DNA from: Streptomyces zhihengii
GTDB taxonomy: Bacteria > Actinomycetota > Actinomycetes > Streptomycetales > Streptomycetaceae
Direction of reading: 5' to 3'
Assembly: GCF_016919245.1 (NCBI RefSeq)
Contig: NZ_JAFEJA010000001.1
Span: 1,178,001 to 1,242,000 of the forward strand
Length of the DNA stretch: 64,000 bases
Shown here: positions 33,744 to 42,208 of the stretch, piece after piece
How the letters are laid out: each line of letters starts with the position of its first letter
Position numbering within the stretch: position 1 is the first letter of the stretch
The notes under the pieces: model-generated
Seen by the model: the letters and a program-made list of their open reading frames with translations, nothing else
Databases searched by the model: none
What the model was told of the DNA's origin: nothing
Position numbers and translations under genes: made by a program

Positions 33744-35950
33744 CCCTGAGACGAAGAGGCGCGAGCCTGTGGACCGCGCTGCTCGCCGCGGTGGCGATGG
33801 TCGTCGGGCTGACCTCGGCCACGGCCTGGGGCAAGACGGACGACGAACGGCGCGCCGGCGCCGCCCAGGTGCTCACCTGGACGGCCGGTGACCCGATCGA
33901 CCGGTACCTGACCTTCCCCACCACCGCGGTGGCGGGGGCGACGACGATCGTCTTCGAGAACAGCACGGCCACCGGCAACACCACCGGCATGCCGCACACC
34001 CTGACGTTCGACGTCTCCGACCCGGAGTACAACAACGACGTCCCGCTGAACATCCTCGCCAACCCGAGCGACGCGAGCGGCGGCAAGCACTCCGTCGAGG
34101 TGACGCTGACCCCGGGCCGGTACCTGTTCAAGTGCACGATCCCCGGTCACGGCCAGATGCAGGGGATCCTCACGGTGACCGAGGACGGCGGGGGCGACGA
34201 CACCACCGCGCCCGAGACGTCCGCGCAGGTGACGGGCGACCGGAACGCCGACGGCGCGTACATCGGCCAGGCCACGGTGGCGATCGGCGCGAACGACGAG
34301 GGGTCGGGCGTCGAGAAGGTGGAGTACGCGCTGGGCGCCGACGGCCCCTGGCAGCCGTACACCGCACCGGTCGTCGTCGACCAGGTCGGCGCGCACGTCC
34401 TGCGCTACCGGGCGACCGACAAGGCCGGCAACACGGCGGCCGAGAAGTCCGCCGAGTTCACGGTGGCCGCGCCGCCGACCGACGACACCACGGCGCCCGA
34501 GACCTCGGCGACCGTGTCCGGCGAGAAGGACGCGGAGGGCAACTACCTGGACATGGCCACGGTGACCGTGACCGCGTCCGACACCGGTTCGGGCGTCAAC
34601 ACCATCGAGTACGCGGTCGGTGACGGCGCCTGGCAGCCGTACACCGCACCGGTGATGGTCCACGAGGCGGGCGCCCACACCGTCCGCTACAAGGCGACGG
34701 ACAAGGCGGGCAACGCGGCCGCGGAGAAGTCGGTCGCCTTCACGGTGGTGACCCCGCCGGACCCGGACACCACGGCCCCGGTGACGGCGGCGTCCGTCGC
34801 CGGCACCCGCAACTCGGACGGCGCGTACATCACCAGCGCCACGGTGACCCTGTCGGCCGCCGACACCGAGTCGGGCGTCGAGAAGATCGAGTACTCGCTC
34901 GACAGCGGCCCGTACCTCGCCTACACCACACCGGTGATCGTCGACCGCGTCGGCCACCACACGGTGCGGTACCGGGCGACGGACAAGGCGGGCAACACCG
35001 CCGAGGCGAAGAGCGTCTCCTTCTCCGTGGCGGAGGGCGGCGGGGTGCCCGCGCCCAACTGCCCGGAGTTCGACGAGCGGCTCACGGTGATCGTCGGCAG
35101 CGTCGACACGGGCGTCCCCAACCGGATGACCAGCAGCCGCTGCACGATCAACGAGCTCATCGAGGACGAGAAGGACTGGTCGTCGCACGCGCTGTTCCTC
35201 AAGCACGTCGACACCGTCGTCGACCGGCTGCTCACCGACGGGGTGATCGACGCCCGCGAGCACCGCAAGATCTACCGGGCCGCCAAGCAGTCGGGCATCG
35301 GCAAGCCGGGCCAGACGGAGGGGTACCGCGATCTGTTCGACGGCACCCAGTCGACCTTCTCCCAGTGGCAGCACGTGGGCGGCGGCAAGTTCGGCCTCAC
35401 CGCCGACGGCGCCATGACCAGCAGCACCACCGTGCCGGGCATGGGCATGCTGTGGTTCCCGCAGCGGAGCTACGGCGACTTCTCGCTCAAGCTCCAGTGG
35501 CGGGACGACGCGCCGGGCACCGGCAACGCCAACGGCGGTGTCTTCGTCCGCTTCCCGTACGTCCACGACAATCCGGAGGAGTCGCGGCCCGAGTGGGTCG
35601 CCATCAAGTACGGGCATGAGATCCAGGTCCTCGACCGGCCCGACGGCGACATGTACAAGACCGGGTCCGTCTACGGCTTCGACCGGGTCGGCCTGGCCGG
35701 CGCCGGGGTGACGCCCAAGGGCACCTGGAACGACTACGAGATCCGGGTGGAGGGCCAGCACTACTCGGTCTTCCGCAACGGCAAGCTGATCAACGAGTTC
35801 GACAACACCGGCGGGCAGGTCTTCCAGCCGCCGCGGTCGGACGACCCGGGCACCGACGGCCGGCGGTACGCATCCGGCTACATCGGGCTCCAGGTGCACG
35901 GCACCACCGATGTGATCTCGTACCGCAACATCCGTGTGAAGGAGCTCTAG
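33740..35950 (+). CDS. Secreted cupredoxin / beta-sandwich repeat / DUF1080 fusion
   Basis: A 736-residue exported multidomain protein. Residues 1-31 form a signal peptide. A cupredoxin domain (about 40-145) carries a full type-1 copper set: H86 in GMPHTLTF, then C132, H137 and M140 in FKCTIPGHGQM. Three OmpL47-like beta-sandwich repeats follow (about 152-435), each ending near VRYRATDKAGNTAAEKS. A helical linker with two Cys (about 440-535) leads to a C-terminal DUF1080 (3-keto-disaccharide hydrolase-like) lectin fold (about 545-736, e.g. YRDLFDGTQSTFSQWQ). The GTG at 33740 overlaps the previous stop. It probably binds or cleaves oxidised glycosides outside the cell. Confidence 0.9.
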   Translation: MTLRRRGASLWTALLAAVAMVVGLTSATAWGKTDDERRAGAAQVLTWTAGDPIDRYLTFPTTAVAGATTIVFENSTATGNTTGMPHTLTFDVSDPEYNNDVPLNILANPSDASGGKHSVEVTLTPGRYLFKCTIPGHGQMQGILTVTEDGGGDDTTAPETSAQVTGDRNADGAYIGQATVAIGANDEGSGVEKVEYALGADGPWQPYTAPVVVDQVGAHVLRYRATDKAGNTAAEKSAEFTVAAPPTDDTTAPETSATVSGEKDAEGNYLDMATVTVTASDTGSGVNTIEYAVGDGAWQPYTAPVMVHEAGAHTVRYKATDKAGNAAAEKSVAFTVVTPPDPDTTAPVTAASVAGTRNSDGAYITSATVTLSAADTESGVEKIEYSLDSGPYLAYTTPVIVDRVGHHTVRYRATDKAGNTAEAKSVSFSVAEGGGVPAPNCPEFDERLTVIVGSVDTGVPNRMTSSRCTINELIEDEKDWSSHALFLKHVDTVVDRLLTDGVIDAREHRKIYRAAKQSGIGKPGQTEGYRDLFDGTQSTFSQWQHVGGGKFGLTADGAMTSSTTVPGMGMLWFPQRSYGDFSLKLQWRDDAPGTGNANGGVFVRFPYVHDNPEESRPEWVAIKYGHEIQVLDRPDGDMYKTGSVYGFDRVGLAGAGVTPKGTWNDYEIRVEGQHYSVFRNGKLINEFDNTGGQVFQPPRSDDPGTDGRRYASGYIGLQVHGTTDVISYRNIRVKEL

Positions 35951-35978
35951 GAAGCTCCGGGAAGACGGCGTGACAGGG

Positions 35979-36014
35979 CGGCGGCCCCCCTCCCGGCGGG
36001 GAGGGGGGCCGCCG
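35979..36014. terminator. Shared terminator after the cupredoxin fusion gene
   Basis: An exact 16-bp stem (left arm CGGCGGCCCCCCTCCC) with a 4-base loop, between convergent genes. It should work in both directions. Confidence 0.8.
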
Positions 36015-36025
36015 TGCGCCGTGCG

Positions 36026-37033
36026 TCAGGACTTCCTGGCGCGGCTGGGCTGCACCCGCTTCGGCTCGCCCGGCATCTTCGGGTACTCGGGCGGATAGGG
36101 CAGGTCGCCGAGCCCGTGGTCCGCCTCGTCCTTGCGGGCGAGCTCCAGCAGGGTCTCCAGGCCGAAGCGCTCGTCGTCCATGTCCGCGTGGACGTCGCCG
36201 AGTTCGGCGTAGCGCTCCGGCATGGTGCGGATGTCGAAGTCCTCCGGGCGCGCCTCGTCGATCTCGTCCCAGCGCAGCGGGGCGGAGACGGGGGCGTGGG
36301 GGCGGGGCCGCACCGAGTAGGCGGAGGCGATGGTGCGGTCGCGCGCGGTCTGGTTGTAGTCGACGAAGATCCGCTCGCCGCGCTCCTCCTTCCACCACTT
36401 GATGGTGACCCGGTCCGGCATCCGGCGTTCCAGTTCGCGGCCGACGGCGATGGCGGCGCGGCGGACCTGGGTGAAGGTCCACTCCGGCCGGATGGGGACG
36501 AAGACGTGCAGTCCCCGGCCGCCGGAGGTCTTGGGCCAGCCGCGCAGGCCCGCCTCGTCGAGGACGGCGCGCAGTTCGTGGGCGGCGCGCACGGCGTCGG
36601 CGTAGTCGGTGCCGGGCTGCGGGTCGAGGTCGATGCGCAGTTCGTCCGGGTGGTCGGTGTCCTCCCGGCGCACCGGCCAGGGGTGGAAGGTGACGGCGCC
36701 GAGGTTGGCCGCCCAGACGACGGCGGCGGGTTCGGTGGGGCACATCTCGTCGGCGGAGCGCCCGGAGGGGAAGGTGATGTGGGCCGTGGGGATCCAGTCC
36801 GGCAGGTACTTCGGCACCCGCTTCTGGAAGAACGACTCGCCGGTCACCCCGTCGGGGTAGCGCTCCAGGGTGGTCGGCCGCCCCCGCAGGGCCCGGGTGA
36901 CACCGGGGCCGACGGCGAGGTAGTAGCGGACCATGTCCAGCTTGGTGTAACCGGGCTCGGGGAAATAGATCTTGTCGGGATTGGACACGCGGACGGTCCG
37001 CTCCCCCACTTCGAGTTCCACGGCTTGGGCCAT
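36026..37033 (-). CDS. LigD-type NHEJ DNA polymerase/primase domain protein
   Basis: A 335-residue stand-alone archaeo-eukaryotic-primase-like polymerase, equal to the polymerase domain of bacterial LigD. Catalytic aspartates lie in ELRIDLDPQPGTDYADAVRAA; TSGGRGLHVFVPI and IFVDYNQTARDRTIASAYS are the other family blocks. In double-strand break repair it fills ends and adds ribonucleotides, with Ku and a ligase. It is divergent from an ATP-dependent ligase gene. The start at 37033 fits a leaderless transcript (TACGCT seven bases upstream). Ku is not in the window. Confidence 0.9.
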   Translation of the reverse strand: MAQAVELEVGERTVRVSNPDKIYFPEPGYTKLDMVRYYLAVGPGVTRALRGRPTTLERYPDGVTGESFFQKRVPKYLPDWIPTAHITFPSGRSADEMCPTEPAAVVWAANLGAVTFHPWPVRREDTDHPDELRIDLDPQPGTDYADAVRAAHELRAVLDEAGLRGWPKTSGGRGLHVFVPIRPEWTFTQVRRAAIAVGRELERRMPDRVTIKWWKEERGERIFVDYNQTARDRTIASAYSVRPRPHAPVSAPLRWDEIDEARPEDFDIRTMPERYAELGDVHADMDDERFGLETLLELARKDEADHGLGDLPYPPEYPKMPGEPKRVQPSRARKS

Positions 37034-37040
37034 GCCCGTC

Positions 37041-37079
37041 AGCGTAGGCCGTGCCACCCGGCGGTGCATACCGGACAAT
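37041..37079. promoter_or_regulatory. Divergent leaderless promoters of the polymerase and ligase genes
   Basis: On the minus strand TACGCT (37046-37041) lies seven bases before the polymerase ATG. On the plus strand GACAAT (37074-37079) lies six bases before the ligase ATG. Both are -10-like, and only 52 bp separate the coding regions. Confidence 0.55.
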
Positions 37080-37085
37080 CGGCCC

Positions 37086-38165
37086 ATGGATCTGCCCGTG
37101 ATGCCACCCGTCAAGCCGATGCTCGCCAAGTCCGTGAAGACGATCCCGCCCGGGATGCAGTACGAGGCCAAGTGGGACGGCTTCCGCGCGATCGTGCACC
37201 GCGACGGCGACGAGATCGTCCTCGGCTCCCGCACCGGGAAGCCGCTGACCAGGTACTTCCCCGAGCTCGCCGAGGTGCTCACGGACCGGCTGCCGGACCG
37301 GTGCGTCGTCGACGGGGAGATCGTGATCGCGCACGGGGGACGGCTCGACTTCGACCGGCTCACCGAGCGCATCCACCCGGCGGACTCCCGGGTGCGGATG
37401 CTCGCCGAGCGCACCCCCGCCTCGTTCGTCGCCTTCGACCTGCTGGCCCTCGGCGACGAGGCGCTGCTGGACACGCCGCTGAGCGAGCGGCGCCGGCTGC
37501 TGGAGGAGGCGCTGGCCGGGGCCCGGCCGCCGGTGCACCTGGCGCCCGCGACCACCGACCCCGCACTGGCGCGGGAGTGGTTCGAGATCTACGAGGGCGC
37601 CGGGCTGGACGGGGTGGTGGCCAAGCCGCTCGACCTGCCGTACCGGCCGGACGCCCGGCTGATGTACAAGATCAAGCACGAGCGGACCGCGGACGTCGTG
37701 GTGGCCGGCTTCCGCTACCACAAGAGCGGCCCCGTGCTGGGGTCGCTGCTGCTCGGACTGCACGACGCCGACGGCGCGCTCCAGCACGTCGGGGTGTGCG
37801 CCGCCTTCCCCATGAAGCGCCGCGAGGAGCTGGTCGCGGAGCTGGAGCCGCTGCGGATGACGGACCTGTCCGGGCATCCCTGGGCGCGGTGGGCCCAGGA
37901 GGAGGCCCACGAGGGCGCCCGGCTGCCGGGGGCGCCGAGCCGCTGGTCGGGCAAGAAGGACCTGTCGTGGGTGGCCCTGCGTCCCGAGCGGGTCGTGGAG
38001 GTGGCGTACGACCACATGGAGGGCGACCGCTTCCGGCACACCGCGCAGTTCCGCAGGTGGCGGCCGGACCGCGACCCCGCGAGCTGCACCTACGCGCAGC
38101 TCGAGGAGCCGGTGCGGTACGACCTGGACGAGGTGCTGTCAGCCTCCGGTGGCGCCGGACGGTGA
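37086..38165 (+). CDS. ATP-dependent DNA ligase (LigC type)
   Basis: A 359-residue ATP-dependent ligase. The adenylated lysine is K29 in YEAKWDGFRAIV; later motifs include VVDGEIVIAHGG, EGVVAKP-like GLDGVVAKPLDLPY, and MYKIKHERTADVVV. The OB domain occupies the C-terminal third. The size and lack of nuclease or polymerase domains match mycobacterial LigC rather than multidomain LigD. With the divergent polymerase gene it probably serves end joining or stationary-phase repair. Its 3' end overlaps the convergent transglycosylase gene by 27 bp. Confidence 0.92.
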   Translation: MDLPVMPPVKPMLAKSVKTIPPGMQYEAKWDGFRAIVHRDGDEIVLGSRTGKPLTRYFPELAEVLTDRLPDRCVVDGEIVIAHGGRLDFDRLTERIHPADSRVRMLAERTPASFVAFDLLALGDEALLDTPLSERRRLLEEALAGARPPVHLAPATTDPALAREWFEIYEGAGLDGVVAKPLDLPYRPDARLMYKIKHERTADVVVAGFRYHKSGPVLGSLLLGLHDADGALQHVGVCAAFPMKRREELVAELEPLRMTDLSGHPWARWAQEEAHEGARLPGAPSRWSGKKDLSWVALRPERVVEVAYDHMEGDRFRHTAQFRRWRPDRDPASCTYAQLEEPVRYDLDEVLSASGGAGR

Positions 38166-39374
38166 ACAGGGCGGCTCGCCGCCCGGGTCCTCGTCGGCGG
38201 CCTCCGCCCCGCCGGCCTCCCCGGCGCCGGACTCCGACGGCGAGGGGTCCGGCGACGGCGACGGGCAGGGGCTCGGGGACGGCGACGGGCTCGGGCCGGG
38301 GCTCTCGCCCGGGCCGGGGCTCTCCCCGGGGCCGGGGCTCGGGCTCGGGTCGGGCGATCCGGAGGGGCCGGTGCTCGGCACCGGGACGATCGTCGGGCGC
38401 GGCAGCGGCGAGGTGCCGCCGCCGGGCGACGGCGACGGGCGGGTGCCGGGCACCGGCCTCGGGCCTCCGGGCGTCGGGCCGATGATGATCTCGCCGTCGT
38501 CCTCGCCGCCGCCGACGGGCTCCCGCGCCGGGGTGTCGCCCCCCGCGCCCGGGCTGACCGGCAGCACGCCGGTGCCGTCCGTCACGGGGTGCACGCCCTG
38601 GCGGTAGAACGCGAGCCAGGCCAGCACGGTGCGCAGGTACTCCTCGGAGCGGTTGTAGCTGAGCACGGCGCGGTCGAGGTCGCCGGCGGCGGACAGGTCC
38701 CGGTCGCCCGCGCACAGGTAGCGGCCCGCGGCGAGCGCGGCGTCGTGGATGTTGTTCGGGTCCCGCAGGCCGTCGCCGTTGGCGTCCTGGCCCCAGCGCG
38801 CCCAGGTGGACGGGATGAACTGCATCGGCCCCACCGCGCGGTCCCAGCGGCTGTCGCCGTCGTACCGGCCGCCGTCGGTGTCGCGGATGGCGGCGAACCC
38901 GTTGCCGTCGAGGACCGGCCCCAGGATCGGCGAGAGGGTGGTCCCGGCCGCGTCGACCCGGCCGCCGCGCGCCTGTCCGGACTCCACCTTGCCGATGGCG
39001 GCGAGCAGTTCCCACGGCAGCCGGCAGCCCGGATCGGTGCGGCCGACCGCGGCCGCGGCCGACCGGTAGGCGGCGAGCACGGTCGCCGGGATGCCGGACT
39101 GGGCGTGGACGGCGGCGACGGGGCCGGCGGTGGGGGCGGGCCCGGCCTGGGGGGTGCCGTCCGAGCCGCGCAGCGGCGGCAGTTCGGTGTGGTACGAGTC
39201 GTCGTTCTGCGGCGCGGGCGCCGCCCCGGCCTCCCCGGCGGCGAGGCCGGCCTCCGGCCCGGGGAGGCCGCCCGTGACCGAGGGCGCCTGCGAGGCGGTG
39301 AGCGCCGCCATGGCCGCCACGGCGGCCGCGGTCCCCGCCAGCCCCCTGCGCATCCGGATGCCGCCGCGCCTCAT
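38139..39374 (-). CDS. Secreted lytic transglycosylase with Pro/Ser-rich tail
   Basis: A 411-residue exported murein enzyme. A signal peptide occupies about residues 1-32. The SLT/MltB-like domain (about 92-260) shows LPWELLAAIGKVESGQA (catalytic Glu), AVGPMQFIPSTWARWGQDANGDG, NIHDAALAAGRYLC and LSYNRSEEYLRTVLAWL. The last ~130 residues are a low-complexity Pro/Ser/Gly tail that could span the wall. It cleaves peptidoglycan with formation of 1,6-anhydroMurNAc ends. The ATG overlaps the upstream Mce-associated gene's stop by four bases, so it is the last gene of the mce operon. Confidence 0.9.
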   Translation of the reverse strand: MRRGGIRMRRGLAGTAAAVAAMAALTASQAPSVTGGLPGPEAGLAAGEAGAAPAPQNDDSYHTELPPLRGSDGTPQAGPAPTAGPVAAVHAQSGIPATVLAAYRSAAAAVGRTDPGCRLPWELLAAIGKVESGQARGGRVDAAGTTLSPILGPVLDGNGFAAIRDTDGGRYDGDSRWDRAVGPMQFIPSTWARWGQDANGDGLRDPNNIHDAALAAGRYLCAGDRDLSAAGDLDRAVLSYNRSEEYLRTVLAWLAFYRQGVHPVTDGTGVLPVSPGAGGDTPAREPVGGGEDDGEIIIGPTPGGPRPVPGTRPSPSPGGGTSPLPRPTIVPVPSTGPSGSPDPSPSPGPGESPGPGESPGPSPSPSPSPCPSPSPDPSPSESGAGEAGGAEAADEDPGGEPPCSPSGATGG

Positions 39375-40219
39375 GAGCCCGCCCCCAGGGTGTCGAGGTT
39401 CGCGATCCGCCAGGTGCCGTCCGTGCGGACCAGGTCGACGGCGAGCATCGCCGCCGCGTACGTCCGCTCGTCCTCGGCGGCCTTGTCGCCGCTCTTCGCG
39501 GGCGCGGTGCGGGTGTTGCTCTGGTCCGCGTAGACGAGGACCCGGGCGCGGTCGCCGTCGATGCGCTCCACGCCGCTCTCGGTGACGGTGGTGGTGAGCA
39601 GCAGTTTCTGCTTCGGCCCCTGGTCGCGGACGGCCGCGAGCATCGTGGTGTGCTGGCGCACCGCCTCACCGGTGAGATGGGTGCGCACCGCCCGGTCGAG
39701 TGCCTCCGGGTCGGCGAAGTCGTAGCTGAAGACGGCTTCGACGGCCTGGGTGGCCGCGCCCTTGACCTCGCTGGTGCGGGCGATGTCGGTGAGGGCGGTG
39801 TTGCGGGTGGCGGGGTCGTCGCGCAGCGAGGACGCCTGGGTGGCGGCGTAGGCGGCGAAACCGCCCAGCAGCACGGTCAGCAGACACAGGATCACCGGCA
39901 GCCGGCGCGTCCGGGCGGACGGGGAGCCCTTGCCCGACGGGGTGTCCGTGGCGTCGGCGGTGTCCGTGGCGTCGGTCGTGTCCGTGGCGTCGGCGGTCCG
40001 CTCGCCGGTCCCGGTGTCCTCGGCGGCGGCGGGCGCGGTGCCGTCGGGCTCCGGGCCGTCGCCGGGCTCGGTCCCCGGTGGCGGGAGCTCGGCCTCGTGG
40101 CCGGGCCGGTCCGTGCCGGGGCGCTCGGCGGTGGGCTCGCCGGCCGGTGCGGTGGCCGTGCGGGCCGCGGTCGTCGCGAGCCTGCGCCGGCGGTTGACGA
40201 GGTGCCGGGTCGTCGACAT
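39371..40219 (-). CDS. Mce-associated membrane protein (fourth)
   Basis: A 282-residue protein typical of genes following mceF. The first ~105 residues are a disordered acidic Thr/Asp-rich segment (DATDTTDATDTADATD), one helix follows (LPVILCLLTVLLGGFAAYAA), and the rest is an NTF2-like extracytoplasmic domain beginning DIARTSEVKGAATQAVEAVF and ending DLVRTDGTWRIANLDTL. Mce-associated proteins are thought to stabilise or regulate the Mce import complex. The stop overlaps the transglycosylase start (ATGA). Low residue identity with its three siblings nearby is usual. Confidence 0.85.
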   Translation of the reverse strand: MSTTRHLVNRRRRLATTAARTATAPAGEPTAERPGTDRPGHEAELPPPGTEPGDGPEPDGTAPAAAEDTGTGERTADATDTTDATDTADATDTPSGKGSPSARTRRLPVILCLLTVLLGGFAAYAATQASSLRDDPATRNTALTDIARTSEVKGAATQAVEAVFSYDFADPEALDRAVRTHLTGEAVRQHTTMLAAVRDQGPKQKLLLTTTVTESGVERIDGDRARVLVYADQSNTRTAPAKSGDKAAEDERTYAAAMLAVDLVRTDGTWRIANLDTLGAGS

Positions 40220-40259
40220 GTCGGGGTGTCCTCTCGGTGCGTGGGGCCGGGCTGCCGCT

Positions 40260-40787
40260 CTACCGGTCCGCCGTGTCGCCGACGGGCGCCTGGCCCAGGG
40301 CGCTGAGCTTCCAGCCGTCGTCGGTGCGGGTGAGCTGCCCGAGCATCCGGCTCTCCTTGCGTGCGGGCTCGCCCTTCGGCGCGGTCACGGTGACGCGCAC
40401 GGCGACGAGCACGCTCGCCCGTCCGGCCCGTTCGTCCAGTTCGGTGACGGCCCCGGAGAGCACCTTGGCGGTGGTGACCGTGCGTGCCTCCTGGATCTGC
40501 TTCTCGAACGCGGCCCGTCCGTCGACGAGTTGGGTGCGCAGATCGCCGGTGGCCGAGTCCTCCCAGGTGTCGAGTCCGCGGCGCAGGTCCCGGTGGTCCA
40601 GGGTGTTCATGTTCTGCACGGCCTGGGTGCCCGCGGCGAGCACCCGGTCGCGGGTCTGGGCGAACGCCGCCGCGTCGTCGTGGGCGGCCGTGTACCAGGC
40701 CCGGCCGGCCCACACGGCGCAGGCCGCCGCCACGACCGTGAGGGCAAGGGCCGCGGCCAGCAGCGGGTTTCTCGGGGTCCGTGCCAT
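40260..40787 (-). CDS. Mce-associated membrane protein (third)
   Basis: A 175-residue protein: one N-terminal helix (NPLLAAALALTVVAAACAVWAG) followed by an NTF2-like domain (AFAQTRDRVLAAGTQAVQNMNTLDH; ESRMLGQLTRTDDGWKLSALG). The short cytoplasmic tail and large outer domain fit a periplasm-side accessory of the Mce complex. It lies 23 bp after the second and 40 bp before the fourth Mce-associated gene. No catalytic residues are apparent. Confidence 0.85.
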   Translation of the reverse strand: MARTPRNPLLAAALALTVVAAACAVWAGRAWYTAAHDDAAAFAQTRDRVLAAGTQAVQNMNTLDHRDLRRGLDTWEDSATGDLRTQLVDGRAAFEKQIQEARTVTTAKVLSGAVTELDERAGRASVLVAVRVTVTAPKGEPARKESRMLGQLTRTDDGWKLSALGQAPVGDTADR

Positions 40788-40810
40788 GGGGCTGTGTCTC
40801 CTTGTGTTCG

Positions 40811-41722
40811 CTACCGGGAGGCGATGTCGGTGATGCGCCAGCGGCCGTCGTGGAGTTCGGCGGTGACGGAGAGCTGGGCGGGGGCGGTCGCGGGCTCCTT
40901 GCCGGGCCGCTCGGACACCTGGTCCAGGAAGACCAGCAGCCGGGCGCTGTCACCGCTGAGCCGGGTGACCCCGGCGCGCACCACATGGGTGGTGAGCGTG
41001 ACCTTCTGCCGGGCCGCCTCCTTCTCCACCTGGGCGAACAGCCCGGTGTACTGGCGGGCGGCCCGTCCCGCGAGCAGTTCACCGGCCGCGGCACGGGTCC
41101 GGGCGGTGTCGGTGGGCGTGTAGGAGAAGATCTCCGTCAGCGCGTTGCTGACGTCCCCGGTGACCCCGGCCGTGGTGTCGGCATCGGTGAGCGCCCGGTT
41201 CGCCGCGGCCGGGGTGCCGCGCAACTGGCGCTCCTGGAACAGGAGCACGGCGCCGGCGGCGAGCAGCGCCACCACCGTGGCGAGCACCGCGTACAGCCGC
41301 CACCTCCGCCGGGGCGGTGCGGTGCTCCCGGGGGACCGGCCGTCCGGGCCGTCATCGTCACCGTCACCGGGGGCCGGTCCGGGATCGGCGTCGGCGTCGG
41401 CGGCCGGTCCGGTGCCGGAGTCATCCGGGCCGGCCCCGGTGCCGGGACCCGCTTCGGGTTCGGTGCCGACCACGGCGCCGGCTTCGGCCGGGGCTTCGGA
41501 GCCCTCGGAGCCGTCCGCGGCAGGGGCGGCCTGCCGGGCCGTGTCGCCGCCGGTGCCGGGACCCGCCCCGGCCGGAGCGGGCTGCTCCGCGGCGGACCGC
41601 GAGGCCGTGCCGCCGCCGGCGCCGGCCTGCGCGCCCGGGCGGGCGGCCGCGGCCGCCCCGTCGGGCTCGGCGGTGTCCGGCGCGTCGTCGCGCGTGCGCA
41701 AGGTCCCCTCCTCGTTCCCCAT
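40811..41722 (-). CDS. Mce-associated membrane protein (second)
   Basis: A 303-residue protein with a ~135-residue disordered Gly/Ala/Pro/Asp N-terminal region, a single helix (RLYAVLATVVALLAAGAVLLF) and an NTF2-like domain (RQLRGTPAAANRALTDADTT; FSYTPTDTARTRAAAGELLAG). The start ATG directly abuts the TAG of the preceding gene. The long acidic cytoplasmic arm could bind the MlaE-like permease or ATPase, which is inference. Confidence 0.85.
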   Translation of the reverse strand: MGNEEGTLRTRDDAPDTAEPDGAAAAARPGAQAGAGGGTASRSAAEQPAPAGAGPGTGGDTARQAAPAADGSEGSEAPAEAGAVVGTEPEAGPGTGAGPDDSGTGPAADADADPGPAPGDGDDDGPDGRSPGSTAPPRRRWRLYAVLATVVALLAAGAVLLFQERQLRGTPAAANRALTDADTTAGVTGDVSNALTEIFSYTPTDTARTRAAAGELLAGRAARQYTGLFAQVEKEAARQKVTLTTHVVRAGVTRLSGDSARLLVFLDQVSERPGKEPATAPAQLSVTAELHDGRWRITDIASR

Positions 41723-42208
41723 CTACGCCCCTCCGACCGGGACCGCCGCGAGGGAGCGGATCTTCCAGCCGTCCGCGGTCCGGGCGAGGGTCGCGTCGAG
41801 GCGCTTGCGTTCGGTGTGCGGCTCGGCGCCGGGCGGTGTGGTCACGACCTCCACGGTGGCGATGAGCTCCGCCGTGCCGGTCCGGTCGTCGAGCGCCGTC
41901 AGGGCCGCCTCGGTGACCCGTGCGCGGGCCGTGGTGTCGGTGGCACCGCGGGAGCGGGCCAGGTCCTCGCGCAGCGGGCCGGTCGCGGCGTCCAGCCAGG
42001 TCGTGCGGGAGGCGTCGGGCGACCCGGCGTCGAAGCTGGTGAGCTCGGCGACCCGCCGCTTCCCGTCGGCGAGAGCGTCGTCGCGTGCCTCGGCGAAGGA
42101 GAGCGAGTCGTCGGCCCGGGTCTGGCTGTACGACCAGCCGGCGAAGGCGCAGAACAGGACGGCGAGGACCAGGGCGGTCCGGGCGGCGAGTGCGGTGCGG
42201 CCGGTCAT
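41723..42208 (-). CDS. Mce-associated membrane protein (first)
   Basis: A 161-residue protein with a helix at residues 8-28 (AARTALVLAVLFCAFAGWSY) and an NTF2-like domain (AEARDDALADGKRRVAELTSFD; RKRLDATLARTADGWKIRSLA). Its ATG at 42208 overlaps the stop of mceF by four bases, so translation is coupled. Longer upstream readings in this frame overlap mceF and are rejected. Confidence 0.83.
   Translation of the reverse strand: MTGRTALAARTALVLAVLFCAFAGWSYSQTRADDSLSFAEARDDALADGKRRVAELTSFDAGSPDASRTTWLDAATGPLREDLARSRGATDTTARARVTEAALTALDDRTGTAELIATVEVVTTPPGAEPHTERKRLDATLARTADGWKIRSLAAVPVGGA

Noticed and set aside
36014..38485. 823-codon plus-strand frame across polymerase and ligase genes
   Set aside because: It is antisense to the polymerase gene and out of frame with the ligase gene; low-complexity Arg/Gly product.
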